This document shows positions 14,197 through 21,009 of a DNA stretch of 25,054 nucleotides, piece after piece. Both the position numbers and the translations under genes were made by a program. Positions within the stretch are counted from its first letter, which is position 1. Every line of letters starts with the position of its first letter. The stretch is from an uncultured Microbacteriaceae bacterium. GTDB taxonomy: Bacteria; Actinomycetota; Actinomycetes; Actinomycetales; Microbacteriaceae. The DNA is taken from assembly GCA_943914115.1 (NCBI GenBank), contig CALUAU010000011.1, forward strand, positions 1 through 25,054, given 5' to 3'. The notes below the pieces were generated by a model. That model saw only the letters and a list, made by a program, of their open reading frames with translations. It did no database searches and had not been told where the DNA came from.

Positions 14197-15311
14197 AATC
14201 TGCAACTCGCCGTACTGGCTTTATGTGGGAAGAGCGATTCGCTTGGCATGACACCGGCACCGCGGCGGGAGTCTGGCCTTCGGGTGGCTTTATCCAGCCA
14301 CACCAGGCGTTTGAAAGTGGTGAATCGAAGTCAAGATTTGCGGGCCTGGTCGAGGTGAGTGGGCTTGGCAAAGAGCTGGTTCGTATTCCCGCTCGAGCTG
14401 CTAGTGATGAAGAGATACTTCGTGTTCACACGGCCGACTACTTGGCTCGTCTTGCTGAATTGAGCAGTGAGCGTGGCGGTGATGCCGGTGACGGAGCGAC
14501 CCCGTTTGGGGCGACGTCGCTTGATATTGCCCGGCTAGCGGTTGGTGGCCTTATTCATTCGGCTGAGGCCGTGGTTAGGGGTGAGGTTGACAATGCTTAC
14601 GCGTTGACGCGACCACCGGGGCACCATGCCGAACCAGACCTGGGCCGTGGCTACTGCCTTTTGTCGAACGTGGGGATTGCGATCGAGCATTTGCGGGCCA
14701 CGACGGGAATTGAGCGGATAGCGATTGTTGATTACGACGTTCACCATGGGAACGGTGCTCAGCGAATCTTTTGGGATGACCCGAATGTGCTGCATATTTC
14801 ACTGCACCAGCACCGGTTATTCCCGCTAGAAAGCGGTGAGCTCAGCGAGATTGGTGGCGAGTCGGCGGAAGGGTACAACATCAATGTCCCGCTGCCCTCG
14901 GGCACCGGTAACGGCGGGTACATTCACGCGCTACAGCAGGTGGCGACTCCCGCGATCCGGCGATTTAAACCCGAGATCATTTTTGTTTCGAACGGTTTCG
15001 ACCCGAGCGCATTGGATCCGCTGGGATGCATGACGGTGACCTCGGATGGGTTCAGGATGTTTGCGCACGAGATTCTTGGGGTTGCAGATGAGGTTTGTGG
15101 CGGACGAGCAGTTTTTGCGCATGAGGGTGGCTACTCACCAGTGCACGTGCCGTTCTGCGGAGTGGCGGTGCTCGAGGAGCTCAGCGGCGCCCGCACTGAT
15201 GTGGTCGACCCGTTCGGGGTGAATTTCGATAACTCACCAGCGCACGAACTCTTGCCTCATCAGGCGCAGGTGGTCGAGGCGGCTGCGGCGGTGGTGCAGC
15301 TCATCAAATGA
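14193..15311 (+). CDS. Class II histone-deacetylase-like / acetylpolyamine amidohydrolase family enzyme
   Basis: The 372-aa zinc amidohydrolase has all key arginase/HDAC-fold residues: tandem histidines H144-H145 in TRPPGHHAE, zinc ligands D182 and H184 in IVDYDVHHGNGAQ, zinc ligand D270 in VSNGFDPSALDPLG, and the transition-state Tyr314 in HEGGYSPVH. Bacterial members deacetylate acetylated polyamines or other small amides; a protein substrate is less likely in this setting. The N-terminus TGFMWEERFAWHDTGTAAG matches bacterial proteins annotated as class II histone deacetylases. The GTG at 14193 overlaps the symporter stop (GTGA) and is preceded by AAGGAGCAACC. Together with the symporter and the LacI regulator it suggests import and hydrolysis of an N-acylated compound (inference). 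Its stop is the last intact gene end before the nadX remnant. Confidence 0.88.
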   Translation: MKSATRRTGFMWEERFAWHDTGTAAGVWPSGGFIQPHQAFESGESKSRFAGLVEVSGLGKELVRIPARAASDEEILRVHTADYLARLAELSSERGGDAGDGATPFGATSLDIARLAVGGLIHSAEAVVRGEVDNAYALTRPPGHHAEPDLGRGYCLLSNVGIAIEHLRATTGIERIAIVDYDVHHGNGAQRIFWDDPNVLHISLHQHRLFPLESGELSEIGGESAEGYNINVPLPSGTGNGGYIHALQQVATPAIRRFKPEIIFVSNGFDPSALDPLGCMTVTSDGFRMFAHEILGVADEVCGGRAVFAHEGGYSPVHVPFCGVAVLEELSGARTDVVDPFGVNFDNSPAHELLPHQAQVVEAAAAVVQLIK

Positions 15312-15321
15312 GTTAGCTGGG

Positions 15322-15371
15322 GTGCTCTGAGCTTAGGTGCCGGAATGTACACGCGGCCGGGTTCAGAGCAC
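15322..15371. repeat. Inverted repeat after the deacetylase gene
   Basis: The arms GTGCTCTGA (15322-15330) and TCAGAGCAC (15363-15371) are perfectly complementary around 32 nt. They lie about 10 bp past the deacetylase stop. No T-tract follows, so this may be a weak terminator, a protein-binding site or a trace of the rearranged junction. The rest of 15372-15480 shows no gene I can support. Confidence 0.35.
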
Positions 15372-15481
15372 TCCGCTTTCCGCAAGCGCACACGCAGCGC
15401 AGCCTCTGCACGAGAGCGCCCTTGGATGAGGCGGTGGCAACGGCGAGCGAGTTCTTGAGGTCGAGTTAGAGAACTAAGGCA

Positions 15482-15497
15482 GGCAGCTCGAGCTGCC
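15482..15497. repeat. Perfect 16-bp palindrome at the junction with the nadX remnant
   Basis: GGCAGCTCGAGCTGCC is a perfect palindrome ending three bases before the duplicated nadX sequence begins at 15501. Its position at the edge of the homologous block suggests a breakpoint or recombination site, but it could be coincidental. Confidence 0.45.
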
Positions 15498-15500
15498 GGT

Positions 15501-15664
15501 AACGCTGAGTGAGCATCTGATCCGCAGTTCGGGGCGCGCGGGCACTTGCAAGTTTCATTTTTGAATGCTCCGTCGCCCACTAACCCGCGCACCAGCGGCT
15601 TCACCGCGATATCGGTGGCGCGTGATTTGCGGGAGTGGTTGCGGGGTTAGTGGCGCGGTTGCGC
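15501..15664 (+). pseudogene. Decayed partial copy of the nadX 3' end
   Basis: This stretch aligns with 11171-11335, that is, the last ~150 coding bases of nadX plus about 14 bases past its stop. By hand I count about 20 substitutions and one missing base over roughly 165 positions. It still reads LSEHLIRSSGRAGTC before the lost base (a C of the CTG codon, near 15552) creates an immediate TGA. Past the frameshift the signature NPRTSGF region and the final LREWLRG codons are still recognisable. The matched bases after the stop correspond to the tail of the LacI gene in the intact copy. There is no start or N-terminal part, so it is a remnant. It stands 55 bp before cas3. Confidence 0.85.
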
Positions 15665-15719
15665 AAGAATGTCGGAGGCTCATGCGACAGTTGCCTTATT
15701 CCTTTGAGAAAGGATTCCG

Positions 15720-18530
15720 ATGGCAACTCCCTTTGATACGCTCTCTGCCGCTGCGAAATCACTGTGGGCGAAGTCGGGCGATGAAACTGGTTGGCTGACG
15801 CTCCCGCAACATATGCGCGACTCGGCAGATGTTGCCGCTTTGCTCTGGGATGAGTGGGCCTCCCTACAGGTTCGAGCTGCGTGTAGTTCTGCGCTCGGCC
15901 TCGAACCTCCAGCGGCCCGTGCGCTGTTTCGATGGCTTGCCTGTGTGCATGACATCGGCAAGGCGAGTCGCCATTTCGCTGGCCAGCTCGATCAACGTGG
16001 CGAGCAGTTCTCAGTTTTCAGCTCACGTATTCGAGATGCGGGGCTTCCGATGCGGATGCCGGCGATGGAGGCCCAGGAGAAAATCTGGCATCCAACGGCC
16101 GGTCGGGCAATCACGATTAGGTGGCTTACTGAGAAACAAGGTATGACGCGATTTTCAGCCGTGTCGCTGGCGAGCGTCATTGACGCACACCACGGACTGC
16201 CTTCTTTCACAACTGAGTTTCGTCACGCTGACGCCTGCATCAATGGCGAATACGAGGAGCCGTGGCGCGAGGTCTGGGACGAGTTGCTGAAGGCTGCCCT
16301 CGAGTATTGCGAGGCAGCAACGCCAATCTCGAGGCTGACCGACGATCGATTCTGGCAACTGCCGGTTACCGGGCAGATGCTGCTTACCGGCTTGGTCATT
16401 ATGACCGACTGGATCGCTTCGAACAGCGATGCCTTTCCTATGAGCCCCTCAGGAGATCAGCTTCGGCGAGTAATTGAAGGCTACGCCGCAATCGACCTCC
16501 CCAACGCATGGCACCCGGCACCAATTGATGACATCGCCAAGCTCATGCGTCAGCGGTTTAGCTGGCCAGATTCTGCGTCGCCCCGTCCCGTACAAGTAGC
16601 CGCCAGTGAGCTCGCAGGTACCGCGCCAATGCTCATGATTATTGAGGCTCCCACCGGCGAGGGGAAGACTGAAGCTGCCCTGGTGGCAGCAGAACGACTC
16701 GCAGCCCTGTCGGGCGCCGGAGGTGTCTTTTTCGGCGCGCCAACAATGTCGACGAGCGATGCATTATTCCGTCGTATTGAGTCGTGGGCTCGACACGCCA
16801 CTCCGTCTGGAGAAGTCAACTCACTCTTCCTGGGTCATTCAAAGGCCTCGCTAAACGCCGATTACCAGCGACTACGTTTTGATGACATCGGTCTCGACTG
16901 CGGTCACGATGACTATGGGGATGTCGTGGCAACCCAGTGGCTTTCGGGCCGCAAAACGGGGATGCTCGCGAATATGGTCGTCGGCACAGTAGACCAACTA
17001 CTGATCATGTCACTCCAGTCGCGGCACGCCATGCTGCGTCATCTCGCGCTTGCTGGAAAAGTCGTTGTCATCGACGAGGTTCACGCCTATGACACCTACA
17101 TGAGCGGTTACCTCCACGAATCGCTTCGTTGGCTAGCAGCCTACGGTGCCTCCGTGATCTTGCTGTCGGCGACATTGCCGGTGACTTCAAAACGCAAGTT
17201 GCTCGAGGCTTACCAAGGTGGATTGCCCCTTCAGCCTGATGGTCGAGAGATTGAGTTCCCGGGCCAGTTGAGCACCGCCTACCCGCTCATTACGACGCTC
17301 GATGGCGCCAATGGGCTGACTGAAACAGAGGTTGCGTCACGGCCGCCCGATGCGCACGTGGCCGTAGAGATTCTCGAGGACACGGTTGACGCCCTCGTGG
17401 ATTGTCTCTCCACAGAAACGAGTGAAGGTGGCTGCGTCCTCGTTCTCTGCAACTCAGTTGTTCGAGCGCAGCAAGTTCTTAACGCTCTCCCCGCCGACTT
17501 GGCTGCTGACGCAGAGCTGTTGCATGCGCGGTTCATCGCTTCAGACCGCGCTTCTCGCGAGCAGCAGCTCGTAGCGAAACTCGGACCAGATGCCAGGCGC
17601 GGTCAGGAGCGCCCCTCGCGACGGATCGTGATTGCGACACAGGTTGCCGAGCAGTCACTCGATATTGATGTCGACTTGCTCATTACCGACATCGCTCCGG
17701 TAGACCTCTTGATTCAGCGCATGGGACGTCTACATCGACACGCCCGGCCGGAATCCGACCGACCTGAACGCCTGCGTCAGCCCAGGATGCTCGTTCGCAG
17801 TGTACTCGACAATTCGCCCACGGCCGTACGGTTTGACCAACATTCCGAGTTGGTTTACGAGCCAAAAACACTGATCGCCTCGCTGCATGAGCTCAACACA
17901 CACGCGATCCCGCATGGAATCACTCGACCTAACGATGTCGCAGGTTTCGTGCAGCGTGCATATGGCGACGAACAGTCCCTGCCCGCGGGTTGGCAGAAGC
18001 GCTGGCAGGAAGCGTGCGCGACATGGGAGAGCAACCAGCAGCGCGCAGAACAGCGTTCTAAGACATTCCGGTTTCGCGCGCCTAACGATTCGACCAGCAT
18101 CCTCGAGCTATTCGACGCCCAACGAACAGACGTTTCGAAGAATACCGCTGCGGAGGAACAGGGCTTTGCGCAGGTGCGCGACTCAGAACCCAGCCTGGAA
18201 GTAGTGCTGGTAGTCGGAGACGCGGACGGGTATTCGCCGTTGCCATGGGTGGTTGATGACGTCGGTGTGATCCCTAACGATGCCGAGGTTGACCGGGTAA
18301 CCGCACATGCGCTCGCTCGCTCCACTGTTCGACTACCTCGACGGTTCGGTACGTATCACTTCGAACAGGCGTTGACCGAGCTAGAGTCGTCAACCCCTGC
18401 CGCATGGCAACGTGACCCACTGCTGAGAGGCATGCTTGCACTCCGTCTCAATAGCAATCTGTGCGGCAGCATCTGTGGAATCGAACTGCAATATAGCCGA
18501 GAACTCGGGCTCAGCGAGGTGTCTAAATGA
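15720..18530 (+). CDS. cas3: CRISPR-associated helicase/nuclease Cas3 (type I-E)
   Basis: Cas3 is recruited by Cascade after target binding and nicks, unwinds and degrades the DNA strand. The 936-aa protein has an N-terminal HD nuclease domain with the HD pair His77-Asp78 in CVHDIGKASRHF, an earlier His31, and the later HH of SVIDAHHGLPSF. The SF2 helicase core follows: Walker A in IEAPTGEGKTEAAL (around residues 308-321), the DEVH box in VVIDEVHAYDTYM (about 450-462), motif III in ILLSATLPVT and motif VI in LIQRMGRLHRH (about 664-674). A Cas3-type C-terminal domain completes it. All catalytic motifs are intact. The ATG follows GAAAGGATTCCG. It is separated from cse1 by 174 bp holding a pseudo-CRISPR and a likely promoter, so it is probably expressed separately from the Cascade operon. 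Confidence 0.96.
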   Translation: MATPFDTLSAAAKSLWAKSGDETGWLTLPQHMRDSADVAALLWDEWASLQVRAACSSALGLEPPAARALFRWLACVHDIGKASRHFAGQLDQRGEQFSVFSSRIRDAGLPMRMPAMEAQEKIWHPTAGRAITIRWLTEKQGMTRFSAVSLASVIDAHHGLPSFTTEFRHADACINGEYEEPWREVWDELLKAALEYCEAATPISRLTDDRFWQLPVTGQMLLTGLVIMTDWIASNSDAFPMSPSGDQLRRVIEGYAAIDLPNAWHPAPIDDIAKLMRQRFSWPDSASPRPVQVAASELAGTAPMLMIIEAPTGEGKTEAALVAAERLAALSGAGGVFFGAPTMSTSDALFRRIESWARHATPSGEVNSLFLGHSKASLNADYQRLRFDDIGLDCGHDDYGDVVATQWLSGRKTGMLANMVVGTVDQLLIMSLQSRHAMLRHLALAGKVVVIDEVHAYDTYMSGYLHESLRWLAAYGASVILLSATLPVTSKRKLLEAYQGGLPLQPDGREIEFPGQLSTAYPLITTLDGANGLTETEVASRPPDAHVAVEILEDTVDALVDCLSTETSEGGCVLVLCNSVVRAQQVLNALPADLAADAELLHARFIASDRASREQQLVAKLGPDARRGQERPSRRIVIATQVAEQSLDIDVDLLITDIAPVDLLIQRMGRLHRHARPESDRPERLRQPRMLVRSVLDNSPTAVRFDQHSELVYEPKTLIASLHELNTHAIPHGITRPNDVAGFVQRAYGDEQSLPAGWQKRWQEACATWESNQQRAEQRSKTFRFRAPNDSTSILELFDAQRTDVSKNTAAEEQGFAQVRDSEPSLEVVLVVGDADGYSPLPWVVDDVGVIPNDAEVDRVTAHALARSTVRLPRRFGTYHFEQALTELESSTPAAWQRDPLLRGMLALRLNSNLCGSICGIELQYSRELGLSEVSK

Positions 18531-18548
18531 ATCACTCCTTAAACTGGA

Positions 18549-18626
18549 ACCGCCTCGCACCTGGCGGGGATGAGCCCTTATTTTTTCAGGGGCCAGCATT
18601 GGCCCCGCGTAAGCGGGGATGGCAAC
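18549..18626 (+). ncRNA. Degenerate mini-CRISPR between cas3 and cse1: candidate CreR-like Cascade-guide regulatory RNA
   Basis: Two pseudo-repeats flank a short pseudo-spacer, in the same orientation as the array. The first (18549-18577) has lost the canonical 5' half. It keeps GCGGGG followed by the exact 8-nt 5' handle ATGAGCCC (18570-18577), and CCGCC (18550-18554) can pair with GGCGG (18563-18567) as a replacement stem. The second (18598-18626) keeps the exact Cas6e hairpin CCCCGC-GTAA-GCGGGG (18603-18618) but has lost the tag after it. The pseudo-spacer (18578-18597, or up to 18602) is 20-25 nt, against 32 in the array. These are the parts a single processed crRNA would need. A -10-like TAAACT lies at 18540-18545. 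Its seed matches the cse1 promoter (see next feature). Known precedents are the CreR and CreA crRNA-like RNAs. Transcription is not shown. Confidence 0.65.
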
Positions 18627-18647
18627 CCGCTTCAGCATGCCTCACAT

Positions 18648-18677
18648 TTGCTTTGAACTTATTATTTCATGTAGCCT
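18648..18677 (+). promoter_or_regulatory. Likely cse1 operon promoter containing the pseudo-spacer target
   Basis: The -35-like TTGCTT (18648-18653) and -10-like TAGCCT (18672-18677) are 18 bp apart, about 27 bp before the cse1 start. The spacer between them holds TTATTATTTCATG (18659-18671), preceded by AAC (18656-18658). The pseudo-spacer starts TTATTTTTTCAGG (18578-18590). The two differ only at positions 6 and 12 within the first 13. Type I-E Cascade does not pair every sixth base, so the seed match is functionally complete. Promoter elements were read by eye. Confidence 0.5.
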
Positions 18678-18704
18678 GATGAACGCCGATGCGGAGGAGT
18701 ACGA

Positions 18705-20342
18705 ATGTCCGACCCAACCTTCCACCTTCTTGATGACCCCTGGCTTGAGTGCGAGATGCTTGACGGCACTGTTCGCACACTGTCGCTCCAGGAGATTGCT
18801 TCACAGCTAGGCAGCATTCGCGACCTACGGGGCGACTGGAAGCCGCAGCAATACGCGCTCCATCGCGTACTACTCGCCATGTTTTGGCGAGCCCACCGCG
18901 ACGACCAGCCGTTGCAGAACCAACGAGACGCGTCGCGGTTTGACAGGTGGTGGGTCACTACCCGCGAGTTGTTTCAGCAGGACCCTGCGGACACCCCCCT
19001 CAGGGACTACCTCGAGCAGCACCGCGATCGATTTGCGTTGTTCGGCCCTACCCCTTTTATGCAGGTAGCGAATCTCGAAACCAGTAAGGGCATCTATAGC
19101 GAAGTACGTCGCCTTGTCCCCGAAGTTAAATCCGACTTCTTCACAACAGCTGCTGGTGAAGGCGCAACTCGGATTAGCTTCGCCGAGGCTTCACGTTGGG
19201 TGGTTTCACTTCAGGCCTTCGACTACAGCGGAATTAAGTCCGGAGCTTTGGGAGATCCGCGCGTCAAGGGTGGGAGAGGCTACCCGATCGGTACCGGCTG
19301 GTCAGGTATGACCGGCGGCGTCCTAATCAAGGGCTCAAACCTCGCAGAAACGTTACTACTCAACACCGATCCACGAACAGTTTTCGCGCCAGACACGGCA
19401 GACGATCTACCAGCGTGGGAACGCGAACCTGGTTCTGCTGCCGAGCGGCCGCTCCCCCATCCAACCGGCCCTTGTGATCTGTTGACCTGGCAGTCGCGGC
19501 GTATTCGACTCTTCACCGAAGGTGACATGGTCACTGGGGTATTGGTATCGAATGGCGACCAGATCCCTGACGCGGGTGCCAATATCCTCTCCGACCCAAT
19601 GACTCCCTACCGCTTCTCAAGTAACAAGTCGAAAGCGGGCAAACCGGTGTTTTATCCACGGCCGCATGATGCAGAGCGCACCATCTGGCGAGGGTTGACG
19701 CCGCTTCTCGCTCGCGAAGGCTTTGTCTTCGAGCTCAAAAAGAACGAACTGCCGCCAAAAGCACCGAAGACAATCGAGTACCTCGGCCAGCTGAACGACT
19801 CGGGGCAGCTAGATCACGACCTGCGCGTCGGCATCGAACTCATCAGCGTTGAGTACGGGCCGCAAAGCTCCTCAATCGTCGACACCGTATACGCCCAGCT
19901 CGAGCTACCACCTAATAGTTTTTCGCAACAAGACCTGCGGGTCGGCAACGCCATCATCGCGGCAAGCAAAGCCACGCAGGAAGCTGCGCTCGCACTCGGT
20001 CGGTTTAGCGGCGAACTCGACGTCGCAGCCGGCGGCGAATATGCGTTTGACGCCGCAAGTACAGGTAGTTTGCTCGATTCATTGAGCCCAGCGTTTCGCG
20101 AGTGGCTCACCACACTCGATAGTGGACGAACTGACCAAGCGCTCACCGGCTGGTTCGCCCATGTCCGACGAACCGTGCGTGCGTACACGGATGCACTCCT
20201 CACCGGCGCCGGAGCTCGCGCCCTCGTCGGCAGAGAAAAGGATGAGCGCTTCGTGTCCGCCGGTACTGCTCATCAGCGTCTACTTCGAAACCTCAGCTCT
20301 ATCCTTCCCATCCCAGAACCGCAGGAACAGGCAGCATCATGA
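18705..20342 (+). CDS. cse1: Cascade large subunit Cse1 (CasA, Cas8e)
   Basis: Cse1 reads the PAM, positions target DNA on the Cascade backbone and recruits Cas3. The 545-aa protein begins FHLLDDPWLECEMLDGTVRTL, the typical N-terminus of the family, and has the conserved RFALFGPTPFMQV block near residues 109-121 and the GYPIGTGWSGMTGGVLIKGS stretch near 190-210. A helical C-terminal bundle follows. Length is within the family range. The ATG at 18705 follows GGAGGAGT with good spacing. It is the first gene of the seven-gene operon that runs to cas2, and the stop overlaps the cse2 start (ATGA). The upstream region contains a probable promoter that is matched by the pseudo-spacer between cas3 and this gene. 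Confidence 0.94.
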   Translation: MSDPTFHLLDDPWLECEMLDGTVRTLSLQEIASQLGSIRDLRGDWKPQQYALHRVLLAMFWRAHRDDQPLQNQRDASRFDRWWVTTRELFQQDPADTPLRDYLEQHRDRFALFGPTPFMQVANLETSKGIYSEVRRLVPEVKSDFFTTAAGEGATRISFAEASRWVVSLQAFDYSGIKSGALGDPRVKGGRGYPIGTGWSGMTGGVLIKGSNLAETLLLNTDPRTVFAPDTADDLPAWEREPGSAAERPLPHPTGPCDLLTWQSRRIRLFTEGDMVTGVLVSNGDQIPDAGANILSDPMTPYRFSSNKSKAGKPVFYPRPHDAERTIWRGLTPLLAREGFVFELKKNELPPKAPKTIEYLGQLNDSGQLDHDLRVGIELISVEYGPQSSSIVDTVYAQLELPPNSFSQQDLRVGNAIIAASKATQEAALALGRFSGELDVAAGGEYAFDAASTGSLLDSLSPAFREWLTTLDSGRTDQALTGWFAHVRRTVRAYTDALLTGAGARALVGREKDERFVSAGTAHQRLLRNLSSILPIPEPQEQAAS

Positions 20343-20986
20343 ACACCGTTGGACCAACCGAAACGCAACGCAAGACCATCTCTGGCGTAGTCGGTGGCGC
20401 ACTCAGCCGCCTCCAGCACGACTACCTGAGCAGTGACAATCACGCTTCTCAGGCTCGGGCCCGCGGCGTCCTGGCGACACTTCGCCGCGGCGCAGGCACC
20501 GCACCCGAACAGGATCTCGTGACCTGGCAGCAAACGCTTGAACTCGTTGTGCCCGACCTGCCTGAACAGTTCCAGGGCAAGGGCAACGACCCCTCTCCCT
20601 CTGAGCGCGCAGTCTACGACGCGCTAACGCTTTACGCATTGCACATGCAGTCACAGCAAAAACCAATGCATGACCGCAGTCGATCATTCGCGCGAGCCGC
20701 TGGCATCCTGGTCGCTAAACGTGACTCTGAATCGATCAAGCCGCGGTTTGATGCCCTGCTCATGGTGAAAAACCCCAATACTCGACGCCACCACGCTCGA
20801 GGTTTGATCACGCTCATGCGCAGCGAGTCAATCGGATTTGACTACGGACGTTTTGCAGAAGACCTCTACCGGCTGGACAGTCCACGCCGCAATTCAGTGC
20901 TGCTGGCGTGGGGCCGAGATTTCGCAAACGGACGCTTCCGCCAAGACCAGACCACTGTTAACGATTCCGCTCAAACCACTAACTAG
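20339..20986 (+). CDS. cse2: Cascade small subunit Cse2 (CasB, Cas11e)
   Basis: Cse2 forms a dimer in the Cascade belly that stabilises the R-loop and the displaced strand. The 215-aa all-helical protein is poorly conserved in general but has the characteristic late segments RRHHARGLITLMRS and FDYGRFAEDLYRLDSPRRNSVLLAWGRDF, with the conserved Trp-Gly-Arg-Asp end. The N-terminal half contains basic patches (ARARGVLATLRRGAG). The ATG overlaps the cse1 stop (ATGA), which indicates translational coupling. The assignment rests on both these motifs and the fixed gene order cse1-cse2-cas7. A 23-bp gap with a new ribosome site separates it from cas7, which fits the need for extra Cas7 copies in the complex. 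Confidence 0.9.
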   Translation: MNTVGPTETQRKTISGVVGGALSRLQHDYLSSDNHASQARARGVLATLRRGAGTAPEQDLVTWQQTLELVVPDLPEQFQGKGNDPSPSERAVYDALTLYALHMQSQQKPMHDRSRSFARAAGILVAKRDSESIKPRFDALLMVKNPNTRRHHARGLITLMRSESIGFDYGRFAEDLYRLDSPRRNSVLLAWGRDFANGRFRQDQTTVNDSAQTTN

Positions 20987-21009
20987 CACCTTTAAAAGAA
21001 AGGCTGACC

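Noticed and set aside
15260..15604. Leftward ORF between the deacetylase gene and cas3
   Set aside because: It overlaps the deacetylase end and the nadX remnant antisense, has no family features and no ribosome site.
15693..15708. Second possible target of the pseudo-spacer in the cas3 leader (TTATTCCTTTGAG)
   Set aside because: Only the first five seed bases match, positions 7 and 10 are mismatched, and the preceding bases are GCC rather than AAC.
18550..18587. Intrinsic terminator for cas3 from the CCGCC/GGCGG hairpin and the following T-run
   Set aside because: The T-run starts about ten bases after the stem, too far for a standard terminator. The bases between are the exact crRNA handle, which the crRNA-like explanation accounts for. 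Partial termination cannot be excluded.
18619..18810. A small rightward ORF starting in the second pseudo-repeat and overlapping the cse1 start, a possible CreT-like toxin
   Set aside because: It has no ribosome site at its first ATG, runs out of frame into cse1 and shows no obvious run of rare codons. The seed match points to the cse1 promoter instead, so a CreR-type regulator is preferred over a CreTA toxin-antitoxin pair.
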